A stretch of 6,583 nucleotides of DNA from Acidobacteriota bacterium (GTDB lineage Bacteria > Acidobacteriota > UBA4820 > DSQY01), in assembly GCA_022759065.1 (NCBI GenBank), contig JAEMPZ010000253.1, positions 1-6,583 of the forward strand, written 5' to 3'. Of this stretch, positions 1 through 5,137 are shown piece after piece; position 1 is the stretch's first letter, and each line of letters opens with the position of its first letter. Position numbers and translations under genes: made by a program. The notes beneath the pieces are model-generated. The model was not told the DNA's origin. It did not search any database and saw only the letters and a program-made list of their open reading frames with translations.

Positions 1-49
1 TAACGTCTTACTCCTGACTCCTAACACCTGGCGCCTAACTCCTTACGCC
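1..49. repeat. Degenerate heptanucleotide tandem array, cut by the window edge
   Basis: Seven consecutive 7-base units can be read without a break from base 1 to base 49, with consensus T-N-A-C-N-C-C. Examples are TTACTCC (8-14), TGACTCC (15-21) and TAACTCC (36-42). Positions 4 and 7 of the unit are C in every copy, while positions 2, 3, 5 and 6 vary. The array may continue to the left of the window. Its unit is the octad of the 153-192 array (GTTACTCC type) lacking the first G, so the arrays look related. Function is unknown. Spontaneous slippage repeats and a recombination or structural role are both possible. Confidence 0.75.
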
Positions 50-57
50 TATCTTTC

Positions 58-84
58 CTCCCTTACCTCCCGGACCTCCCTGTG
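58..84. repeat. Short nonanucleotide tandem repeat (three units)
   Basis: Three adjacent 9-base units begin with CTCCC: CTCCCTTAC (58-66), CTCCCGGAC (67-75) and CTCCCTGTG (76-84). The first two differ at two positions and the third is more diverged. The array lies 8 bases after the heptad array and may be part of the same repeat-rich tract with a different period. With only three copies, chance cannot be fully excluded. Confidence 0.5.
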
Positions 85-106
85 CTTATTCCCGCGCGTG
101 AACGCG

Positions 107-146
107 GTGTCGGGGTGTCGTGGTGCCGGGGTATCGGCGTTAGTGG
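107..146. repeat. Octanucleotide array, left arm of inverted pair 1
   Basis: Five adjacent 8-base units start with GT: GTGTCGGG (107-114), GTGTCGTG (115-122), GTGCCGGG (123-130), GTATCGGC (131-138) and the diverged GTTAGTGG (139-146). The working consensus is GTNNCGGN. When the facing array at 153-192 is reverse-complemented and rotated, its unit is GTNACGGN, so the two arrays are the same repeat in opposite orientation with only 6 bases between them. Confidence 0.7.
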
Positions 147-165
147 TACTTTTTAACTCCGATAC
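131..165. other. Imperfect stem-loop at the centre of inverted octad pair 1
   Basis: GTATCGG (131-137) is complementary to CCGATAC (159-165). After one mismatch (138 against 158), GTTA (139-142) pairs with TAAC (154-157), leaving an 11-base loop at 143-153. Further octads outside this stem can pair partially in register (for example 115-122 with bases around 177-184). No T-run follows on either strand, so an intrinsic terminator is not supported. Confidence 0.5.
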
Positions 166-192
166 TCCGTTACGCCGTCACTCCATCACATC
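153..192. repeat. Octanucleotide array, right arm of inverted pair 1
   Basis: Five adjacent 8-base units are TTAACTCC (153-160), GATACTCC (161-168), GTTACGCC (169-176), GTCACTCC (177-184) and the weaker ATCACATC (185-192). The consensus is GTNACTCC. It is the inverted partner of the 107-146 array, and related to the edge heptads, which lack the leading G. Confidence 0.7.
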
Positions 193-197
193 TTTCC

Positions 198-226
198 CTT
201 CGTGTTCTTGGCGCCTTGGTGGTGAA
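198..226. repeat. Short 8-9 bp periodic stretch (CTTNGNGN units)
   Basis: Three units follow one another: CTTCGTGTT (198-206), CTTGGCGC (207-214) and CTTGGTGG (215-222), then TGAA. The pattern resembles CTTCGTG-type intergenic repeats that I recall from environmental bacterial genomes. That resemblance is from memory and was not searched. It bridges the inverted octad pair 1 and the hairpin at 236-268. Confidence 0.4.
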
Positions 227-235
227 TCTTCCTGC

Positions 236-268
236 GCCGTCGGATTCTCGGCAAGCGAGAATGACGGC
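236..268. repeat. REP/dRS3-like palindromic element forming a long hairpin
   Basis: GCCGTC (236-241) pairs with GACGGC (263-268), and ATTCTCG (244-250) pairs with CGAGAAT (256-262). The GG at 242-243 bulges on one side and the loop is GCAAG (251-255). This gives 13 perfect base pairs. The layout ATTC-core-GAAT flanked by GTC/GAC resembles widespread REP-like elements and the neisserial dRS3 core (ATTCCC N8 GGGAAT), here with ATTCTC and a 7-base centre. No T-run follows on either side, so I call it an interspersed palindrome rather than a rho-independent terminator. It could still act on the 3' end of the operon transcript. Confidence 0.6.
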
Positions 269-299
269 AGCGGCGCCGCTGGGCGGTGCGATTGCGCAC
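268..299. other. Two consecutive GC-rich palindromes
   Basis: CAGCGGCGCCGCTG (268-281) is a perfect 14-base palindrome that starts at the last base of the preceding hairpin. GTGCG (286-290) and CGCAC (295-299) form a second small stem with the loop ATTG. With the 236-268 hairpin, three self-complementary elements lie side by side in 64 bases. They could be one composite mobile repeat (a BIME-like cluster), protein sites, or chance in GC-rich DNA. Confidence 0.45.
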
Positions 300-300
300 G

Positions 301-340
301 GTTAGAGAGTCAGAGGGTTAGAAAGTAAGAAGGTCAACAA
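301..340. repeat. Purine-rich octanucleotide array, left arm of inverted pair 2
   Basis: Five adjacent 8-base units start with GT: GTTAGAGA (301-308), GTCAGAGG (309-316), GTTAGAAA (317-324), GTAAGAAG (325-332) and GTCAACAA (333-340). The consensus is GTNAGARR. The reverse complement of the facing array at 367-414 has the unit GTGAGAAA, so these are the same repeat family in opposite orientation separated by 26 bases. The strand is almost purely purine apart from the T or C of each unit. Confidence 0.75.
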
Positions 341-356
341 ATGCAATACCCGCGAA

Positions 357-373
357 TGAAAGCATGTCTTTCA
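357..373. other. Small stem-loop at the centre of inverted octad pair 2
   Basis: TGAAAG (357-362) and CTTTCA (368-373) are perfectly complementary around the loop CATGT (363-367). The hairpin sits between the two facing octad arrays and would form the tip of any larger fold made by pairing the arrays. No poly-T follows. Confidence 0.45.
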
Positions 374-414
374 CTTTCTCACTGTCTCACTCTCTCACTT
401 TCTCACTTTCTTAC
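367..414. repeat. Pyrimidine-rich octanucleotide array, right arm of inverted pair 2
   Basis: Six consecutive 8-base units end in AC: TCTTTCAC (367-374), TTTCTCAC (375-382), TGTCTCAC (383-390), TCTCTCAC (391-398), TTTCTCAC (399-406) and TTTCTTAC (407-414). The consensus is TTTCTCAC, and units 2 and 5 are identical. The array ends 8 bases before the stop codon of the PII-like gene, so it forms the immediate 3' region of the operon. On the transcript (minus) strand it reads as GUGAGAAA repeats that could pair with the array at 301-340. Confidence 0.8.
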
Positions 415-422
415 TTCATCCC

Positions 423-719
423 TCAAAACCCCGCGCCGGTTTCGACGGGGACAACCCATGCGTGGGTTGACTGGCACAGGCGGCCCTCTTTGACGCAGGC
501 CTGGATGCACTCAAGAAGCGCCGGGGCGGCCTCGTCCTGGACGACCGATATGATCAGGACCGAGGCGCCTGGGTGGACGCGGTCGCCCATCTTCGCCCCG
601 GTCTTGCCCACGCCCATGACGTCTTGAATCATGGTGTAGCCGGTGACGCCGCGTTCGCGCATCATGTTCATGCAATGAGGCTCATACTCGCTGTCGGTCA
701 CCAGAAAGAGCATTTTCAT
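423..719 (-). CDS. Small PII-like signalling protein linked to the RND efflux operon
   Basis: This is a 98-residue soluble protein with no signal peptide or membrane segment. Its pattern fits the PII/CutA-like ferredoxin fold: strand MKMLFLVTD (1-9), a helix, a loop with GVGKTGAKMGDRVHPG (36-51) in the T-loop position, strand SVLIISVV (53-60), helix (62-78) and strand HAWVVPVE (86-93). Family knowledge places PII-like proteins (the group sometimes called PII-NG) downstream of RND genes, as here. I do not see the Y-K-G-A-E-Y-type uridylylation loop of classical GlnB/GlnK, so nitrogen control is not implied. Four cysteines (C16, C71, C75, C82) and H15, H49 and H86 could bind metal or respond to redox. 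The ATG at 717-719 follows the pump stop by 10 bases and has an AGGAG site; an in-frame ATG two codons later is less well spaced. The likely role, by inference, is a cytoplasmic modulator of the pump. A CutA relative is the main alternative. Confidence 0.8.
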   Translation of the reverse strand: MKMLFLVTDSEYEPHCMNMMRERGVTGYTMIQDVMGVGKTGAKMGDRVHPGASVLIISVVQDEAAPALLECIQACVKEGRLCQSTHAWVVPVETGAGF

Positions 720-725
720 TTTGGG

Positions 726-730
726 CTCCT
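726..730 (-). promoter_or_regulatory. Shine-Dalgarno of the PII-like gene, overlapping the pump stop codon
   Basis: On the minus strand AGGAG occupies 730-726, six bases before the ATG at 719. Its first A is the last base of the pump's TGA stop (732-730). Ribosomes finishing the pump therefore end on the site that starts the PII-like gene, which predicts translational coupling of the two products. Confidence 0.8.
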
Positions 731-3700
731 CATTCCTCTTCGTCGAACGGTTCGTCGGAAACGGGCGGCTTGTCGCCGTAGAAGAGCACGTACAAAATTG
801 GAACGGCCCCCCACGAAAGGAGCGTCGAGGCTATCGTTCCGGCCATCAGCGCTATCGCCATGCCCTGGAAGATCGGATCCATGAGCATGACCGACGAGCC
901 AACAACCACGGCGAGCGCCGTGAGAAGCATCGGGCGGAACCGCACCGCGCCGCCATCAACCACGGCGTCCTTCAAAGGCATTCCCTGCCGCATCCTCATT
1001 TCGGCGAAGTCAATTACCAGAATCGAGTTGCGCACGACGATGCCCGCAAGGGCGATGAAGCCTATCATCGAGGTGGCGGTGAAGAAGGCGCCCAAGAGCC
1101 CGTGGGCCGGTATGACGCCGACGAGCGAAAGGGGAATCGGCGCCATGATCGCCAAAGGCGTCAGGTAGCTCTTGAACCATCCGACGACCATGATGTACAT
1201 CAGGACGAGCACGAGCGCGAAGGCTATCCCAAGGTCCCTGAATACCTCGTAGGTGACCTGCCACTCTCCGTCCCACTTCATCACGTAATGGTTGGCGAGC
1301 TCGGGCATTTCGGTGTAAAGCCTCTTCATTCCGGCCGAGCCGTCGGGCAGCGCCATCCTGGCCACGGCGTGGTTGAGCTTGAGCATGGCGTAAACCGGGC
1401 TCTCCTCGCTTCCAGCCACGTCGCCGATGACGTAAACGACCCGTTGCAGGTTTTTATGGTAGATGTCCTGTGGGACGAAGCCCTTCTGTATGTCAACGAC
1501 TTCCGCGAGGGGGATCATCGTCCCCTGGCGGTTCTGTATCTGCAGGGACGAAAGAGCGGCGACGTCAACGCGCGCCTCGCGCGGCATCCTCAGCACGATG
1601 GGGACCATCTCGCGTTCTCTTGGCATGTGGGCCATGGTCACCTGGGCGCCGTGAACCGCCATAGAAACGGCGTTTGAAATCTCCATCACGGAGAGGCCCG
1701 CCGACGCTGCCTTCTTCGGGTCAACGTTCAGCTCCACCTCTTCCTGCGGCGCGAGGGCATAGATGTCGCTGTCAACAACGCCCGCTGTTTTATTGAAGAT
1801 GCCAAGGAGGTCCCGCCCCACCTTTAACTGGCCCTTCAGGTCGGGGCCGTAGATTTCGGCCACCAGCGTCGAGAGGACCGGCGGCCCCGGTGGAATCTCC
1901 ACGACCTTGAGGTTTACGCCCAATTGCTGGGCCAGGGGCTCGAGCATGACCCGCGCTTCCTTTGCCAGGTCGTGGCTCTGCTTTGACCTTTTGGATTTGG
2001 GCAGCAGGTTGACCTGGATGTCGGCCTTGTTCGAAGCCTGGCGCAGGTAGTAGTGGCGAACCAGGCCGTTGAAGGTGATCGGGCCGGAGGTCCCGGCGTA
2101 AATCTGGTAGTCGGTCACCTCCTTCATTTCCGTCATTTTCTGCGCCAGGGCCTGGGCGGCTCGCAGGCTCTCTTCAACGGGCGTTCCGGCGGGCATGTCG
2201 AGCACCACCTGGAACTCGCTCTTGTTGTCGAAGGGAAGCATTTTCGCCTTGACGATCTTGAAGAGCACAAGCGAAATTGAAATGAGGAGCAGAATGAAAG
2301 TGACTGCGAGGAATGTCAGCCCGGCCTTCCTGTCGTGGGTGAGCCGAGTCATGATTTTTCGGTAGAGGCGAAGAAGCCTCATCTCGTGTTCCTCGCCGGC
2401 GTGGACCTTGTTCTTCAAAAGCCTGTAGGCGGCCCAGGGCGAAACCATGAAGGCCACGAGAAGCGAGATGAGCATCGCGGCGGAGGCGCCGACCGGTATG
2501 GGCCTCATGTAGGGCCCCATCATGCCTCGCACGAAGGCCATCGGCAGGATCGCGGCGATTACGGTGAAGGTGGCGAGGATCGTCGGGTTGCCCACTTCGT
2601 CCACCGCCTCTATCGCCTTGCGCACGAGCGACCGCTGGTCCTTCATTGTGAAATGGCGGTAGATGTTCTCGACGACCACTATGGCGTCGTCAACTAAGAT
2701 GCCGATTGAAAATATGAGGGCGAAGAGCGTCACGCGGTTGAGCGTGTACCCGGCCAGGTAGTAAACAAGAAGCGTGAAGGCAAGAGTCACCGGAACGGCT
2801 ATGCCGACGACCAGCGACTCGCGCCAGCCGAGCATCAGCGCGATGAGAAGCACCACCGACGCCGTCGCCAGCAACAGGTGCTGGATCAGTTCGTTTGACT
2901 TCTCCCCGGCCGTCGCGCCGTAGTCTCGCGTGACGGTTACGTTGAGGTCGCGGGGAATAAGGTTTCCCTTCAGGGCCTCGACCTTCTTTAAAAGGAGTTC
3001 GTTGAGCGCCGTCGCGTTCACGCCCGGCCTCTTTGCCACGCTGATGGTCACGGCCGGGAAATTGCTGCCCGCAAAGGCCTGGATGCCTTTTTCTTTTGCG
3101 GCTGGGCCGGCGCCGAAGAGGACGTACTGGCTCGGCAGGGGAGGGCCATCCTCGATCGTTGCCACGTCCCCGAGATAGACCGGCCTGCCCTGGTAAAAGC
3201 CCACCAGCACGGATGCGACGTCTTCTCTGTTTTTCAGCCACGAGCCCGCGTCGAGCCGCACCTCGCGGTTGTCCTTCACCAGGTCTCCCGCGGGCAGCCT
3301 GGAGTTGAACGCCTGAAGCGATTGGGCGATTCCTAGGGGGTTCACGGCGTGGGCGGCCATGCGCACGGGGTCAAGAACGACGCGCATTTCGCGCCGCTGG
3401 GCGCCGACGACCTCGACGGTTGAAACGTCTGGCACCGACCTCAGCTGAAGTTCAAGTTCCTGCCCGATGCGCGTCAGGGTGTAGGCGTCGTAACCCTTTC
3501 CCCACAGCGTCAGGCCGAGGACCGGCACGTCGTCAATGCCGTGGAGCTTGATCAAGGGCTCCATCGCCCCCTGCGGCATCTCGTTTTTGTGGCCGGCGAT
3601 CTTGTCGTAGATCTTCACCAGGGCCGTGTCCTCGTCGGACCCGACCTTGAACCTGACGATGATCATCGCCACGTTTGCCGACGAGGTGGAGTAGACGTAT

Positions 3701-3951
3701 TCGACGTTGGGAATCTCCCACATCAGCTTTTCAAGGGGAGTGGATACCCGCTGCTCCACCTCTTCAGGGGTGGCGCCCGGCATCGGGACGAAGATGTCCA
3801 CCATCGGCACCTTGATTTGCGGCTCCTCCTCGCGCGGCGTCATGAGAACGGCGAAGACGCCCAGAATAAGCGCGGTTATGACGAAGAGCAGCGTCAGCTT
3901 GTTGTTTAGAAAGTAGTGGGCCACGCGGCCCGAAGGCCCAACCTTGATCAT
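730..3951 (-). CDS. RND efflux pump, inner-membrane permease subunit (AcrB-like)
   Basis: At 1073 residues this is a full-length RND pump with a proton-driven trimer architecture. Visible order: TM1 (about 19-37), first periplasmic porter loop (about 40-350), TM2-TM6 (about 356-508), TM7 (about 544-563), second periplasmic loop (about 570-900) and TM8-TM12 (about 905-1058), then an acidic cytoplasmic tail (DEPFDEEE). Early motifs PREEEPQIKVP (39-49) and PGATPEEVEQRV (58-69) are family hallmarks. TM4 contains GILVDDAIVVVEN (417-429), with D421 and D422 matching AcrB D407/D408. This is the hydrophobe/amphiphile pattern, not the single Asp of heavy-metal CzcA/CusA. TM10 has VVRNSILVIDF (972-982), with R974 where AcrB has K940. 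R1004 and T1011 appear to match AcrB R971 and T978. The reading frame is intact. The ATG is 7 bases after a GGAGG. It works with the adjacent adaptor and channel. The substrate cannot be assigned. Confidence 0.96.
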   Translation of the reverse strand: MIKVGPSGRVAHYFLNNKLTLLFVITALILGVFAVLMTPREEEPQIKVPMVDIFVPMPGATPEEVEQRVSTPLEKLMWEIPNVEYVYSTSSANVAMIIVRFKVGSDEDTALVKIYDKIAGHKNEMPQGAMEPLIKLHGIDDVPVLGLTLWGKGYDAYTLTRIGQELELQLRSVPDVSTVEVVGAQRREMRVVLDPVRMAAHAVNPLGIAQSLQAFNSRLPAGDLVKDNREVRLDAGSWLKNREDVASVLVGFYQGRPVYLGDVATIEDGPPLPSQYVLFGAGPAAKEKGIQAFAGSNFPAVTISVAKRPGVNATALNELLLKKVEALKGNLIPRDLNVTVTRDYGATAGEKSNELIQHLLLATASVVLLIALMLGWRESLVVGIAVPVTLAFTLLVYYLAGYTLNRVTLFALIFSIGILVDDAIVVVENIYRHFTMKDQRSLVRKAIEAVDEVGNPTILATFTVIAAILPMAFVRGMMGPYMRPIPVGASAAMLISLLVAFMVSPWAAYRLLKNKVHAGEEHEMRLLRLYRKIMTRLTHDRKAGLTFLAVTFILLLISISLVLFKIVKAKMLPFDNKSEFQVVLDMPAGTPVEESLRAAQALAQKMTEMKEVTDYQIYAGTSGPITFNGLVRHYYLRQASNKADIQVNLLPKSKRSKQSHDLAKEARVMLEPLAQQLGVNLKVVEIPPGPPVLSTLVAEIYGPDLKGQLKVGRDLLGIFNKTAGVVDSDIYALAPQEEVELNVDPKKAASAGLSVMEISNAVSMAVHGAQVTMAHMPREREMVPIVLRMPREARVDVAALSSLQIQNRQGTMIPLAEVVDIQKGFVPQDIYHKNLQRVVYVIGDVAGSEESPVYAMLKLNHAVARMALPDGSAGMKRLYTEMPELANHYVMKWDGEWQVTYEVFRDLGIAFALVLVLMYIMVVGWFKSYLTPLAIMAPIPLSLVGVIPAHGLLGAFFTATSMIGFIALAGIVVRNSILVIDFAEMRMRQGMPLKDAVVDGGAVRFRPMLLTALAVVVGSSVMLMDPIFQGMAIALMAGTIASTLLSWGAVPILYVLFYGDKPPVSDEPFDEEE

Positions 3952-3958
3952 TTATCAA

Positions 3959-3963
3959 CCTCC
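3959..3963 (-). promoter_or_regulatory. Shine-Dalgarno of the RND pump
   Basis: GGAGG on the minus strand (3963-3959) lies 7 bases before the ATG at 3951. It falls inside the 32-base gap after the adaptor stop, fixes the pump start and leaves no room for a separate promoter between the two genes. Confidence 0.85.
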
Positions 3964-3983
3964 AGAGCGCCCCCAGCGGCGGT

Positions 3984-5048
3984 TCACTGGGCCACGCTCA
4001 CGCGGGCGCCGTCGGCCAATCCATCGGGGACCGGCGCGATGACCATTTCGCCTTCGTCAAGGCCGGAAAGGATCTGGACAAGGCCTTTTGCCTTGAGGCC
4101 CGCCTGCACGTACCTGAGCCTCGCGGCGCCGTCCGCCACGACGAAGACGCCGTCCATCTGGCCTCTCTCCACCAACGCGCTCGAAGGAATCGCCAGCGCC
4201 TGCTGGGTAAAAGCCGCGAACCTGACGCTGGCGAACTGGCCAGGCAGGACGCCCGCATTTTCGGGGATCGCCAGCTTGACCGTGGCGGTTCGCGTGACCG
4301 GGTCGGCGGCTGTGACGGCGGCGGTTATTTTGGCCTCGAAGCTCTTGCCCACGGCGTCAACAGTCACAAAGGCGCTTTGGCCCGCGGAAAGCGCCCGCGC
4401 CTTTTCCTCGGGAACTTGCACGGAAAGCTCGAGGTCGTTGGGGTTTTCAAGCGTCAGGATCGGGGCGCCGGGGTAGGCGAGGTTGCCAGCGTCCATCCAC
4501 TTGCGCGTAATTATCCCGTCGCCTGGAGCAACGATTTTGCCGTAGGAGAGAAGCGTGCTGGACAGGCCCAGGTTCGCTTCGGCCTGCTCTTTCTGGGCCT
4601 TGGCCGCGGCGAGCCCCATCTCTGCCTGTTCGAGCTGGTGCTTCGTGACCGCCTTCTCCGCGTAAAGCGCCTTGAATCTTTCGTAGTCGCGTTGCGCGTT
4701 TTGAAGCGCGACATCGGCGGCGCTTCTGCCGGCCTTCGACTGCAGGAAAGCGCTCTGCGCCTCTGCGGCGTCAACCTCGGCAAGGAGCTGCCCCTTCTTG
4801 ACGGCCTGCCCCTCCTCGACCGCTATGCGCTGAACGCGCCCCATCATCTTTGTTGAGATCGTGACGGCCTGGCGCGAGCGGATGTTGCCGACGTACGCGT
4901 CGGCCGAAGGCATCTCCTGCTTCACGGCCTTTACGGCCGCGACTTGAACGGCCGGACCCTGCGGCCCCTTGGCGCCTTCGCCGTTCGAGCAGGCCGCGAG
5001 CGCGGCCAAGGCCACTACAGCACCCGCCGAAAAAAAGATCGTTCTCAT
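3984..5048 (-). CDS. Periplasmic adaptor (membrane fusion protein) of the RND system, predicted lipoprotein
   Basis: This 354-residue HlyD/AcrA-type adaptor joins the inner-membrane pump to the outer membrane channel. It begins with a lipoprotein signal, MRTIFFSAGAVVALAALAAC, in which LAAC is the lipobox and C20 the acylated residue. Then come the first lipoyl half (about 62-93, GRVQRIAVEEGQAVKKGQLL), a short helical hairpin rich in Ala, Gln and Glu (about 94-160), the second lipoyl half (about 168-200, KIVAPGDGIITRKWMDAGN), the beta-barrel (about 205-280, with GVLPGQFASVRF at 267-277) and the membrane-proximal domain (about 285-354). I chose the ATG at 5048 because the signal peptide starts there and GAGGTG lies 5 bases upstream. 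A GTG at 5141 would add 31 residues ahead of the signal peptide, which does not fit a secreted lipoprotein. It lies between the channel and the pump in one operon. Confidence 0.95.
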   Translation of the reverse strand: MRTIFFSAGAVVALAALAACSNGEGAKGPQGPAVQVAAVKAVKQEMPSADAYVGNIRSRQAVTISTKMMGRVQRIAVEEGQAVKKGQLLAEVDAAEAQSAFLQSKAGRSAADVALQNAQRDYERFKALYAEKAVTKHQLEQAEMGLAAAKAQKEQAEANLGLSSTLLSYGKIVAPGDGIITRKWMDAGNLAYPGAPILTLENPNDLELSVQVPEEKARALSAGQSAFVTVDAVGKSFEAKITAAVTAADPVTRTATVKLAIPENAGVLPGQFASVRFAAFTQQALAIPSSALVERGQMDGVFVVADGAARLRYVQAGLKAKGLVQILSGLDEGEMVIAPVPDGLADGARVSVAQ

Positions 5049-5137
5049 TTTTTCACCTCGATAAATCGTCGCATAGGCATAACCGTCATCCAGGAAATGC
5101 GCGCGGCACTTTCGGCCAGTCCCAGGCCCGCCCAGTT
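5049..5137 (-). other. 89-base spacer between channel and adaptor genes, with an open in-frame GTG extension
   Basis: The gap is the largest inside the operon. The adaptor frame stays open through it, up to a GTG at 5141-5139 that overlaps the channel stop (GTGA), which is why automatic start calling would choose the longer form. The extension encodes 31 mostly polar residues (KLGGPGTGRKCRAHF and onward) and has no clear Shine-Dalgarno-to-signal-peptide logic. It is most simply an untranslated spacer. Coupled initiation followed by reinitiation at 5048 cannot be ruled out. I see no convincing promoter or strong hairpin in it. Confidence 0.5.
5054..5059 (-). promoter_or_regulatory. Shine-Dalgarno that decides the adaptor start
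   Basis: GAGGTG on the minus strand (5059-5054) sits 5 bases (AAAAA) before the ATG at 5048. Its position directly ahead of the lipoprotein signal peptide supports this start over the upstream GTG. Confidence 0.75.

Noticed and set aside
236..268. Rho-independent terminator of the operon
   Set aside because: The stem is strong, but no T-run follows it on either strand, and it lies about 150 bases beyond the last stop.
98..328. 76-codon plus-strand frame across the intergenic repeats
   Set aside because: It runs through the octad arrays and palindromes, has no clear ribosome site, and its product resembles no family I know. The repeat structure explains the sequence better.
301..414. CRISPR array
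   Set aside because: The units are 8 bases long with no spacers between them, and no cas gene is present.
364..627. 87-codon plus-strand frame starting MSFTFSLSHSLTFSLS
   Set aside because: The Ser/Leu/Phe start is simply the TTTCTCAC repeat translated, and the rest is antisense to the PII-like gene.
423..719. Classical nitrogen regulator GlnB/GlnK
   Set aside because: The protein is shorter, lacks the tyrosine-containing T-loop motif and sits with efflux genes rather than amtB or glnA.
721..1677. 318-codon open frame on the plus strand, antisense to the pump
   Set aside because: It lies wholly inside the confident pump gene on the other strand, and its product is a low-complexity mix rich in His, Arg, Glu and Asp, typical of antisense frames in GC-rich genes. 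It shows no recognisable domain.
2690..3241. 183-codon minus-strand frame inside the pump gene
   Set aside because: It is an out-of-frame shadow of the pump, very rich in Arg and Gly, with no motif.
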